17,150 nucleotides of DNA from Acidobacteriota bacterium (GTDB lineage: Bacteria; Acidobacteriota; Terriglobia; UBA7540). Below are positions 6,607-14,155 of this stretch, in pieces. A model generated the notes under the pieces. The model saw nothing but the letters and a program-made list of their open reading frames with translations, ran no database searches and had not been told where the DNA came from. Where the stretch lies: positions 1-17,150 of the forward strand of contig JAKASH010000008.1 of the NCBI GenBank assembly GCA_021828225.1, given 5' to 3'. Within the stretch, counting starts at the first letter, position 1, and every line of letters starts with the position of its first letter. The translations under genes were made by a program, and so were the position numbers.

Positions 6607-7122
6607 CTAATGACGTGCAGTTCTGGCCCGTGTTTCCGCAGACTTCTCAGGTGTCTTCCCTTCCAACGATCGCAAGAAGTTAACCAGATTCCATGTTTGG
6701 TCTTCCTTTAGTCTCGTTCCCTGTGCAGGCATTGAGGCTGAACCCTTATCGATGAGGGTAAACAACTCGCCATCGGTTCGCTGGCCTAATGTATCCGGCT
6801 TGGTGAAATCAGACGGGTTGATGTGCATGACCGCAGCCAGGTCACCTTTGCCATTACCGGTTTTGCCGTGGCACATGGCACATTGCGTCATGTACAGACT
6901 TTTTCCCTTCTCCACCGACTCTTCAGTGAACTTCACGGGATTCTTGCGAGCCTTCTCTTCCGGCGTGATCACGAGCTGTTGCGGCGCCGCCGATGGAGCT
7001 GCGGTTGAAGGCGTTGTCGTCTGAGTGGATTGCTTGCCTTGCTGTGGCTGCGTTTCCTGCGCCCAGGAGATCCCGGAGATCAGGAGAAAGAGACAAATGC
7101 CTAAAGCATAAAAAGTACGCAT
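6607..7122 (-). CDS. Secreted mono-haem cytochrome c
   Basis: 171 aa. Signal peptide 1-22 (MRTFYALGICLFLLISGISWAQ). A low-complexity Q/T/P/A linker runs from about 23 to 50, followed by one cytochrome c domain (about 65-155) with haem site CAMCH at 81-85 and axial Met M131 in SASMPAQG. This is a class I, cbb3-subunit-III-like fold. The ATG at 7122 follows GGAGGTG by 7-8 nt; the in-frame ATG 12 codons upstream lacks a signal-peptide start and is rejected. The likely role is periplasmic electron shuttle, plausibly the electron donor of the cytochrome c peroxidase encoded next on the same strand. The flexible linker after the signal suggests reach from the membrane or cell surface. It lies 103 bp after the PyrD-like gene; no good promoter was seen in that gap. 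Confidence 0.88.
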   Translation of the reverse strand: MRTFYALGICLFLLISGISWAQETQPQQGKQSTQTTTPSTAAPSAAPQQLVITPEEKARKNPVKFTEESVEKGKSLYMTQCAMCHGKTGNGKGDLAAVMHINPSDFTKPDTLGQRTDGELFTLIDKGSASMPAQGTRLKEDQTWNLVNFLRSLEGKTPEKSAETRARTARH

Positions 7123-7225
7123 GACTGGCCACCTCCTTTTCAAATTCCTTTTCGTCACTTCAGCTTTCGGGCCTTATGGCATCGCCTCGTCAACGAACCG
7201 GAATCTGCGGGGTGCCAAGTGTACT

Positions 7226-8317
7226 TCATTCTCCGTTCGTCATCCCCATTCGCCAGGGGCCGAAAGAGTGCAGTCTGTAAGAACCGAGCACGCGCATATA
7301 GTTGGCCCGCTCAAACGCCGACGGATTTGCAACCGATCGCAAGGCCAGGCTGCCCTGCATCTGCCGGACCGACTCATACTCGTGCTCTTCTAACCATCGG
7401 ATCAAATCCTTACGCACCTGGTCCAGATGGCCGATCCCATTCCGCAACAGCGCAGAAGTCATCATCGCGACCCGCGCGCCGGCCATCATGGCCTTGAGCA
7501 CATCCTCTGCCGTGTGGACTCCACCGGTGATTGCCAGATCCGGCCTGATGCGACCGTAAAGGATGGCAACCCAATGCAGCCTCAGCAGCAGTTCCTGAGA
7601 GGTGCTCAAGTTCACGGTTGGCACAACTTCCAGGTTTTCAAGGTCCAAATCAGGTTGGTAGAACCGGTTAAAAAGGACCAAAGCATCAGCCCCGGCCTTG
7701 TCGAGCTGCCGGGCGAAATTCGCCATAGCGCTGAAGTAAGGTCCCAGTTTTACTGCAACAGGAATGTGAATCGTATTCTTAACCTGGGTGACCAGCTCGC
7801 AATATGTCTTTTCGATTTCGGAACCAGAAACGTTCGGGTCTGTGGGCAAGAAGTAAATATTGAGTTCGAGAGCGGAGGCTCCGGCTTCTTCAATTTTCCT
7901 GGCGTGCTTCACCCAGCCACCCGGCGAGGTGGCGTTCAGACTGGCAATCACGGGAATGCTGACGGCTTCCGCTGCCCGGCGAACATGTTCCAGATAACCT
8001 TCGGGCCCGCGATTGTAACGGGTCATATCCGGCACGCTGCTGTACGCTCCGAAATCCGGCACTTGCTTGTACTGAGTAACCTCCGGCAAGTAGGTCAGAG
8101 ATTCAGCGAAACTTTCAGTGCCCGCTGAGAGCCTCTGGTGCAGTTCCTCGCTTTCCTTAATAATCTGCTCTTCGAACAGCGAGTGAAGAACGACGGCCCC
8201 GGCTCCGGCGTCTTCCATCTGCCGGAGGTTATCGATCTCCTCCGACAGGGGCGAGGCTGACGCGACGAGCGGGCTCTTCAATTCAAACCCGAGGTAAGTT
8301 GTGGCGAGCTCCGTCAT
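7226..8317 (-). CDS. PyrD-like (dihydroorotate dehydrogenase-fold) flavoprotein partner of PFOR
   Basis: 363 aa. The DHOD TIM-barrel pattern is clear: ASPLSEEIDN (21-30), DAGAGAVVL (36-44), VIASLNATSPGGW (123-135), VAVKLGP (187-193), KAGADALVLFN (207-217), and the phosphate-binding ITGGVHTAEDVLKAMMAGA (263-281). So it probably binds FMN. But the active-site loop that reads N-x-S-C-P-N in class 1 DHODs is ELNIYFLP here (151-158), without Cys, and there is no Ser at that place as in class 2. It is therefore unlikely to be the pyrimidine-pathway enzyme. Its ATG overlaps the PFOR stop as ATGA, with SD AAGGAAG inside the PFOR end, showing translational coupling. I infer a flavoprotein serving PFOR or a reductase linked to ferredoxin; its substrate is unknown. 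Confidence 0.85.
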   Translation of the reverse strand: MTELATTYLGFELKSPLVASASPLSEEIDNLRQMEDAGAGAVVLHSLFEEQIIKESEELHQRLSAGTESFAESLTYLPEVTQYKQVPDFGAYSSVPDMTRYNRGPEGYLEHVRRAAEAVSIPVIASLNATSPGGWVKHARKIEEAGASALELNIYFLPTDPNVSGSEIEKTYCELVTQVKNTIHIPVAVKLGPYFSAMANFARQLDKAGADALVLFNRFYQPDLDLENLEVVPTVNLSTSQELLLRLHWVAILYGRIRPDLAITGGVHTAEDVLKAMMAGARVAMMTSALLRNGIGHLDQVRKDLIRWLEEHEYESVRQMQGSLALRSVANPSAFERANYMRVLGSYRLHSFGPWRMGMTNGE

Positions 8318-11300
8318 TTTTTCACTTCCTTCGCAACTTCTGCAGCCGGCGTTGCAGCCCATTTCTCATACAACTCCCACCGCGACCGCACGTCTTCCTC
8401 GGCAAGCTTCAAGGCCTGCTTTGCAATCTCCGGCCGGGCCTGAACCAGCATGGTGTAACGAGTTTCGTTGTAGACGTACTTCTCAAGTGGAAGCGAGGGC
8501 GGCCGGGAGTCAATGTGCAGCGGATTCTTGCCCTCCTTGGCCAGCGCAGGGTTGTAGCGGAACAAGGGCCAGTAACCGGACAGAACAGCAGCTTTCTGCT
8601 GTTCCAGGCCGAAGGCCAGATCGTAACCGTGAGCAATGCAGTGGCTGTAAGCAATGATCAGCGAAGGGCCATCATATGCTTCGGCTTCAAGGAAGGCCTT
8701 GATCGTGTGCGTATCGTTCCCACCCATGGCTACACATGCTACGTAGACGTTGCCGTAAGTCATGGCCATCATTGCCAGATCCTTCTTACGGGTCTCCTTG
8801 CCGCCGGCGGCGAATTTGGCGACAGCAGCGCGCGGGGTCGCTTTAGACATCTGGCCGCCGGTATTCGAGTAAACCTCGGTATCAAGCACAAGAACGTTTA
8901 CGTTCTTGCCGGACGCCAGCACGTGATCGAGACCGCCGTAGCCGATATCATAAGCCCAGCCATCGCCTCCCACAATCCACACAACTTTCTTCACCAACAA
9001 ATCAGCAACGCTCAGCAGGTCGCGCGCTTCGCGGGTGTCGAGTTCGCGCAGCTTTTCCTTCAGGATCCGCACTCGCTCGCGCTGTTTGGCGATATCTTCC
9101 TCGGTAATCTGATCGGCTGACAGAATCTGGGCAGCCAGTTCTTCGCCAAGATGTCCGGCAAGTTGGCCCACCAGGTATCGTGCGTAATCAGCCTGCTTAT
9201 CAACGGCCAGGCGCATGCCAAGACCGAATTCCGCGTTATCTTCGAAAAGCGAGTTCGACCAGGATGGGCCTAAGCCCTCATGGTTCATGGTGTAAGGAGT
9301 GGTAGGAAGGTTCCCGCCGTAAATCGACGAGCATCCGGTGGCGTTGGCAATCAGGCAGCGGTCTCCAAACAGTTGCGTCATCAGCTTGATGTAAGGAGTC
9401 TCTCCGCAACCTGCGCAGGCGCCGGAAAACTCGAACAGCGGCTCCAGCAGTTGCACGTCCTTCACTTGTCCCAAGCTCAACGGAGCGCGATCCATTTCTG
9501 GCAATTCCAGGAAGAAATTCCAGTTCTCCCGTTCCTGTTCCCGCAACGGTGGCTGGGACTCCATATTGATCGCCTTGTGGCGGGCTTCGCTTTTGCTCTT
9601 GGCAGGGCAAACCTGGACGCACAGGGAGCAGCCCGTGCAATCTTCAGGAGCAACCGTCAACGTGTAGCGAAACTGCTTAAAGTCTTTCCAGCGCGCTGCG
9701 GTTGACTTGAATCGGGCCGGAGCTTTTTCCAGCCACTTTGGATCGTATATTTTCGCCCGGATAACCGAGTGAGGGCAGACTAGGACGCACTTGCCGCACT
9801 GAATACACAGCTCCTCATCCCACACGGGGATTTCAAGCGCAATGTTTCGCTTCTCCCACTGTGCCGTTGCGGAAGGAAACGTTCCATCCGGGCCGAAAGC
9901 GCTGACCGGAAGCGAGTCGCCCTCGCCGGCGATGATCCTCGATGTAACATTCCGAACGAACTCCGGCGCCTGGGCCGGAACGGGTGGCAGGATATCGAAG
10001 CCGCTGGTTGCCTGCTTGTTAACAGGGACTTCGTGGAGATTATCCAGAGCCTGGTCAACCGCCGCAAAGTTCTTCTGAACAATCGTCTCTCCGCGCTTGC
10101 CATAAGTCTTCTCGATCGAGTGCTTGATGGCGCGAATGGCTTCGTCCCGCGGAAGCACGCCACTGAGTGCAAAGAAGCAGGTCTGCATGACGGTGTTGAT
10201 CCGCCCGCCCATGCCTGCTTCCCGGGCCACTTTAACACCGTCGATTACGTAGAATCGCAGTTTCTTGTTGACGATGTGCTCCTGCGTGGTCCGGGGAAGA
10301 TGCTCCCAGACGTCTTCAGGACCATAGGGGGAATTCAACAGGAACGTCGATCCCGGCTCCGCTGCTTTCAGAACATCAAAGCGCTCGAGGAATCCGAACT
10401 GATGGCAGGCCACAAAGTTCGCCTTGCTGATCAGGTAGGTGGAATGAATGGGCCTCTTCCCAAAGCGCAGGTGCGAAACCGTCACCGAGCCTGACTTCTT
10501 CGAGTCATAGACAAAGTAGCCCTGAGCAAAATTCTCTGTTTCTTCCCCGATAATCTTGATGGAATTTTTATTGGCGCTCACCGTGCCGTCGGAACCCAGG
10601 CCATAGAAAATGGCGCGTACCGCACCTGGATTCTCAGTGGAAAACTCCGGATCGTAGCCGAGGCTGGTGTGCGAGATGTCGTCATGAATGCCAATAGTGA
10701 AATGGTTCCTCGGTTTGGCATTCGATATTTCGTCCAGGATGCCCTTGACCATCGCTGGCGTGAATTCCTTGGACGAAAGTCCGTAGCGGCCGCCGACAAC
10801 TCTTGGAACAGTGCTGGATTTCGCCTCAGGAGCTCCTGCCGCTTCGTTCAGCGCCGTCACCACGTCCATATAGAGCGGTTCGCCGATGCTTCCCGGCTCC
10901 TTGGTACGGTCCAGGGCCGCAATTGTCTTCACTGTCGGCGGCAAAACATCCATAAAATGTTCCAGGGAAAACGGTCTGTACAGGCGGATCTTGACGAGAC
11001 CGACCTTTTCTCCCTTCTCAACGAGATGTTCGATGGCTTCCTGTGCCGCCTCCGCTCCCGAACCCATCATCACAATAACGCGTTCGGCATCCGGCGCACC
11101 GACGTAGTCAAACAAGTTGTAAGAACGTCCGATAATCTTTTCGAACCGCTCCATCACGTTTTGAACAATCGTCGGACAGGCCAGGTAATACGGATTGACA
11201 GCTTCCCGTGCCTGGAAAAAGACATCGGGGTTTTGCGCCGTCCCCCTGATGAACGGGTGGTCTGGCGACAAGGCTCGGTCCCGGTGAGCCCGAACCGAGT

Positions 11301-11892
11301 CCTGATCCATCAACGCCTTGATCTGGTCCTCGGCAATCTGCTGGACCTTGGAAATTTCGTGCGAAGTCCGAAACCCATCAAAGAAATGGAGGAATGGAAC
11401 CCGGGATTCCAGGGCGGCGGCATGGGAGATCAACCCCAGATCCATCGCCTCCTGGACTGTATTGGAGGCCAGCAGCGCAAAGCCCGTAGCGCGTGTGGCC
11501 ATCACATCGCTGTGATCGCCAAAGATGGATAGAGCGTGGGTTGCCAGGGTGCGGGCTGCCACGTGAAGGACCGCTGGGGTCAACTCGCCCGCCATCTTGT
11601 ACATGTTGGGAATCATCAGGAGGAGTCCCTGGGAAGAAGTGAAGGTCGTGCCCAGCGCCCCAGATTGTACGGCTCCGTGCAGAGCTCCTGCAGCTCCGCC
11701 TTCGCTTTGCATTTCCATGACCTTGGGGACAGCGCCCCAGATGTTAGGCCGTCCTTCCACGGCCCACTGGTCGGCCAGCTCACCCATGGGGGATGAGGGA
11801 GTGATCGGGTAGATGGCAATGACCTCACTTGTTGCGTAGGCTACGGACGCCGTCGCCTCATTCCCATCAATCGTTCGCATGGTCCCTGCCAT
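8314..11892 (-). CDS. nifJ: Single-chain pyruvate:ferredoxin (flavodoxin) oxidoreductase
   Basis: 1192 aa, full length for homodimeric PFOR. It converts pyruvate and CoA to acetyl-CoA and CO2, reducing ferredoxin or flavodoxin in the cytoplasm. Order: pyrimidine-binding domain with YPITPSSPMGE (28-38), transketolase C-like domain (about 260-390), the gamma/EKR domain (about 420-620), two [4Fe-4S] motifs (C696, C699, C702, C706 and C752, C755, C758, C762), then the TPP/diphosphate domain with GGDGWAYDIGYGG (975-987) and SNTGGQ (1009-1014). The proximal cluster cysteines C826, C829, C854 and C1085 keep the spacing of Desulfovibrio africanus PFOR. SD GGAGG lies 7 nt before the ATG. The gene is intact, so an oxygen-sensitive low-potential route is available. 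The PyrD-like gene follows with an ATGA overlap. A CRP/FNR-type dyad lies upstream. Confidence 0.96.
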   Translation of the reverse strand: MAGTMRTIDGNEATASVAYATSEVIAIYPITPSSPMGELADQWAVEGRPNIWGAVPKVMEMQSEGGAAGALHGAVQSGALGTTFTSSQGLLLMIPNMYKMAGELTPAVLHVAARTLATHALSIFGDHSDVMATRATGFALLASNTVQEAMDLGLISHAAALESRVPFLHFFDGFRTSHEISKVQQIAEDQIKALMDQDSVRAHRDRALSPDHPFIRGTAQNPDVFFQAREAVNPYYLACPTIVQNVMERFEKIIGRSYNLFDYVGAPDAERVIVMMGSGAEAAQEAIEHLVEKGEKVGLVKIRLYRPFSLEHFMDVLPPTVKTIAALDRTKEPGSIGEPLYMDVVTALNEAAGAPEAKSSTVPRVVGGRYGLSSKEFTPAMVKGILDEISNAKPRNHFTIGIHDDISHTSLGYDPEFSTENPGAVRAIFYGLGSDGTVSANKNSIKIIGEETENFAQGYFVYDSKKSGSVTVSHLRFGKRPIHSTYLISKANFVACHQFGFLERFDVLKAAEPGSTFLLNSPYGPEDVWEHLPRTTQEHIVNKKLRFYVIDGVKVAREAGMGGRINTVMQTCFFALSGVLPRDEAIRAIKHSIEKTYGKRGETIVQKNFAAVDQALDNLHEVPVNKQATSGFDILPPVPAQAPEFVRNVTSRIIAGEGDSLPVSAFGPDGTFPSATAQWEKRNIALEIPVWDEELCIQCGKCVLVCPHSVIRAKIYDPKWLEKAPARFKSTAARWKDFKQFRYTLTVAPEDCTGCSLCVQVCPAKSKSEARHKAINMESQPPLREQERENWNFFLELPEMDRAPLSLGQVKDVQLLEPLFEFSGACAGCGETPYIKLMTQLFGDRCLIANATGCSSIYGGNLPTTPYTMNHEGLGPSWSNSLFEDNAEFGLGMRLAVDKQADYARYLVGQLAGHLGEELAAQILSADQITEEDIAKQRERVRILKEKLRELDTREARDLLSVADLLVKKVVWIVGGDGWAYDIGYGGLDHVLASGKNVNVLVLDTEVYSNTGGQMSKATPRAAVAKFAAGGKETRKKDLAMMAMTYGNVYVACVAMGGNDTHTIKAFLEAEAYDGPSLIIAYSHCIAHGYDLAFGLEQQKAAVLSGYWPLFRYNPALAKEGKNPLHIDSRPPSLPLEKYVYNETRYTMLVQARPEIAKQALKLAEEDVRSRWELYEKWAATPAAEVAKEVKK

Positions 11893-11959
11893 CTTTTTTC
11901 CTCCGTGCTATGAAAGCTCTATAACAGATTAAGGCTAGGGCAGAGGAGCAACACCCGCA

Positions 11960-11973
11960 GTGACGAGCGTCAC
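11960..11973 (-). promoter_or_regulatory. CRP/FNR-family-type operator upstream of PFOR
   Basis: GTGACG-AG-CGTCAC is a perfect palindrome that reads GTGA-N6-TCAC, the core of the CRP-type consensus, with A on the right flank (TCACA). Its centre lies about 74 bp before the PFOR ATG and about 276 bp before CHAD, so PFOR is the likely target. The bound protein (CRP-, FNR- or other Crp-family) cannot be told from the sequence. Confidence 0.5.
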
Positions 11974-12222
11974 ATTCTTGCTGAACGCGATGGGCGAGAC
12001 AATCCTGCAAAACAAGCGCTATTGCCTTGAACATTTCCGGAATCCATTGAAAATACGCCTCGGAAGCCAGTTGCGGTGCAGCAAAGACAGGAGCGTTGTA
12101 GCAGGTTAAGTTTGCCTGTAAACTGTTGTTTTCAGCCCACTGTATTTCTCCTGCCCATGCAGCCATGCTTCGCAGCGTGAACCTGCATCGCGGAGTGGGG
12201 GCCTTAGTGCGGGCAAAAACCG

Positions 12223-12228
12223 TATAAT
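12223..12228 (+). promoter_or_regulatory. Consensus -10 box immediately before CHAD
   Basis: A perfect TATAAT ends 14 bp before the ATG at 12243. No -35 is recognisable (GCCTTA at 16-bp spacing is poor) and there is no extended TGn. The start of transcription would be near 12235, leaving about 8 nt of leader without an SD. Confidence 0.4.
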
Positions 12229-12242
12229 TCCGGGCGTTTCAC

Positions 12243-13364
12243 ATGGATGACTTATCAAAACACGCCGGCCAGAAAGCTCCTGCCGGCAGTTCATCCTTGG
12301 ATCTGCCAGCCAGCCAGCCGGTAGATCCCGATGGGGAACAAGTTCAGCCGCAGGAACAGGATGCCGGAGAAGAAGGCCGCGAAGAAGCCGCAGGCGTTTC
12401 CGTTCCCAGGGAATGGGCTCGTGTATGCCGCCTGGCCATAAAGCAACTTGATCGCTGCGTGTCTCTCGAGCCTAAAGTTCTGCAGGGTGACGATCCCGAC
12501 GCTATCCATGATTTGCGAGTAGCCACCCGACGCCTGCAACAAGTCCTCGACCTGCTTTTTCCACCGCCGCATTCAGGAGAACTTCGCAAGGTGCGTCGGC
12601 GTCTGAGGCGCAGCCGCCGTTCACTCTCGGAAGTCCGGAACGATGACGTGTTACTCGAACGCGTCGACGCTGCGCTCGCGCGAAAGCATACCGCCCGCAG
12701 GGAAGCATGGGAAGCAATCAGGGTTTATCTGAAAGAGTCCCGTTCCGTAAGGCTGGATAAGGCTCTGCGCAAACTGACCAAGGCCAATTTATCGGCCATC
12801 TACGTGCGCCTGAAGGAATGCCTCCCGGTAAAAGGGAATTCGCTTCTTGCAGCCGAAACCTCAGATCACCTTTGCGCCGGGCAAAATCTCACCGCCGAGC
12901 AATTCTATGCGCGCATCAGCGAAGGTTTGAAAGCAGTCTGGGAGGCCTTTGAACTGGAGGTTGCTCAGTCCCGGCACAAACCCGATCCTGCGGTGCTCCA
13001 TCGCACCCGGATTGCCGCCAAGCGCGTGCGGTACCTGATTGAAGTCGTTCATGCTTTCGATGTTCCAGGAAGTAAAGAAGCATTAATCTGGCTTCGAAGC
13101 CTTCAGAAGCAACTGGGGCGCTGGCATGACCTGGTTGTTTTCGAAGAAACAGTCATTGGAATGATCGCTGATCCCGCCTTCCTGCGCGATCACGTGGAGT
13201 TGGCCCTGGAAATCGAACGACTCATTTTGAGGAACCGCGCTTTGAAGGCAAAGCTCGAAAGAAAATACCTGGAGATGACTACGGACAGGACGGGCTTTTT
13301 CCAAACCAAAGGGTGGGCTCGACGCGTGGTGGAGTCGCCAGCCGACTTGTTTGCCGAATCCTGA
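12243..13364 (+). CDS. CHAD-domain protein (polyphosphate-binding type)
   Basis: 373 aa. Residues 1-55 are an acidic, Gln/Pro/Glu-rich, probably disordered tail. The rest is one CHAD domain built of two four-helix halves, each led by the conserved His/Arg signature: HDLRVATRRL at 89-98 and HRTRIAAKRVR at 253-263; LGRWHD (291-296) is the third hallmark. The domain is densely basic (RKVRRRLRRSRRS at 115-127), as expected for polyphosphate binding, which is the established property of CHAD proteins on polyP granules. No CYTH/triphosphatase domain is fused. The ATG at 12243 is the only Met before the domain; it has no SD but a TATAAT lies just upstream. It ends 11 bp from the stop of the convergent kinase-like gene. 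No ppk or ppx gene lies in the window. Confidence 0.9.
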   Translation: MDDLSKHAGQKAPAGSSSLDLPASQPVDPDGEQVQPQEQDAGEEGREEAAGVSVPREWARVCRLAIKQLDRCVSLEPKVLQGDDPDAIHDLRVATRRLQQVLDLLFPPPHSGELRKVRRRLRRSRRSLSEVRNDDVLLERVDAALARKHTARREAWEAIRVYLKESRSVRLDKALRKLTKANLSAIYVRLKECLPVKGNSLLAAETSDHLCAGQNLTAEQFYARISEGLKAVWEAFELEVAQSRHKPDPAVLHRTRIAAKRVRYLIEVVHAFDVPGSKEALIWLRSLQKQLGRWHDLVVFEETVIGMIADPAFLRDHVELALEIERLILRNRALKAKLERKYLEMTTDRTGFFQTKGWARRVVESPADLFAES

Positions 13365-13375
13365 TGAGCCGCCTT

Positions 13376-14155
13376 TCAGCTTCCGGTGCCGTTATTGTCC
13401 ACCGCCCGAGAGTCGCCGGTCATCTCTGCCTCTCGGGACACCTGCGTGGCCACAGCTTCGAGTGACGGTTGCTCCTTCTCCCCCAGAACCCTGGTGATTC
13501 CTGCCCGCAACTTCTCGAAAACGACAGGAATGTCCTGGCTGGCATCAACAACCTCGAATTGATATTCCTCAACAAGATTTTCGAACTGGGCCAGGAGGGC
13601 TGTCTGGTACTTCTGGAAGCTGTCGTACATGTCCTCGCTCGGATGCAAGTCCATGCCGGATTCCCAGTAATCAAAACCCGTCGAGAAGACCACGCGAGGG
13701 ATCAGGTCATCCACGCCGATGCGAAGATAAAATACCGCATCCGGAATCAGCGCAAAACGGTAGACGTTCCGGATCCAGGAAGGGTCGATGCCGCGAATGA
13801 CTGCCCGGGCTATAAGAGAATAAATGTAGCGATCCGTCAGGACCACAAATCCCGCACGCAACGCTGGGACGATTTCATTTTCCAGGCGATCGGCAAAGTC
13901 GGTGGCATAAAAAAGGTTCAGCGTAATCCGGCCCAGGGTATGTCCTTGCTTGGCCTGTTTGATCCCTTTTCCGGCCAGCTTCGAACGCGTCATGCCCGTA
14001 TCAACTACGGCCCGGCCCTGCTGCTCGAGCCAGGGCTTCAGTAACTGGATCTGGGTTGAGCGTCCCACCCCGTCAGTTCCTTCGATAACGATCAGTTTCC
14101 CTGGCAGGTTATCCAGCTTCATGCCCGGCAAAACCACGCCATAGGTTGATCTCAT
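13376..14155 (-). CDS. Thymidylate-kinase-like protein with altered P-loop (possible pseudo-kinase)
   Basis: 259 aa, thymidylate kinase fold. The P-loop is G26-TDGVG-R32-S-T: the invariant Walker A Lys is Arg. The DRY motif is intact (TDRYIYSLIARA, 108-119), as is the ATDFADRLE block (84-92). The region matching the LID reads IPRVVFSTGFDYWESGMDL (152-170), poorer in basic residues than in the upstream paralogue, and the REPGGT substrate motif of true Tmk is absent. A 35-residue tail beyond the domain is probably disordered. Its ATG overlaps the upstream gene's stop (ATGA), with SD GAGGG inside that gene; this supports 14155 over the Met at codon 12. Likely a regulatory or heterodimer partner of the upstream kinase, or a kinase of changed chemistry; weak residual activity cannot be excluded. 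Confidence 0.8.
   Translation of the reverse strand: MRSTYGVVLPGMKLDNLPGKLIVIEGTDGVGRSTQIQLLKPWLEQQGRAVVDTGMTRSKLAGKGIKQAKQGHTLGRITLNLFYATDFADRLENEIVPALRAGFVVLTDRYIYSLIARAVIRGIDPSWIRNVYRFALIPDAVFYLRIGVDDLIPRVVFSTGFDYWESGMDLHPSEDMYDSFQKYQTALLAQFENLVEEYQFEVVDASQDIPVVFEKLRAGITRVLGEKEQPSLEAVATQVSREAEMTGDSRAVDNNGTGS

Larger units (their letters stand above)
11893..12242. other. 350-bp divergent region between PFOR and CHAD genes
   Basis: It holds the CRP/FNR-like dyad (11960-11973), an AT-rich stretch with TTATAG (11924 to 11919, minus) that may be the PFOR -10, and a perfect TATAAT (12223-12228, plus) next to the CHAD start. A 99-codon open frame on the minus strand (11867-12166) overlaps the PFOR start and resembles no protein I know; I do not call it. 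The stretch 11980-12200 shows small imperfect dyads (for example AGTTT/AAACT at 12109-12124) but nothing I can name. Confidence 0.55.

Noticed and set aside
7123..7225. TTGGCAC in the minus strand as a possible sigma-54 promoter for the cytochrome c gene
   Set aside because: The -12 element (TTGC at the right spacing) is absent.
10669..11532. Long plus-strand open frame (287 codons) inside PFOR
   Set aside because: It is antisense to a fully conserved part of PFOR; long shadow frames are expected opposite GC-rich coding DNA. The same holds for 8299-9120 and 7427-8128.
11867..12166. 99-codon minus-strand open frame across the PFOR start
   Set aside because: No SD or known domain, and it covers the PFOR ribosome binding site and putative promoter.
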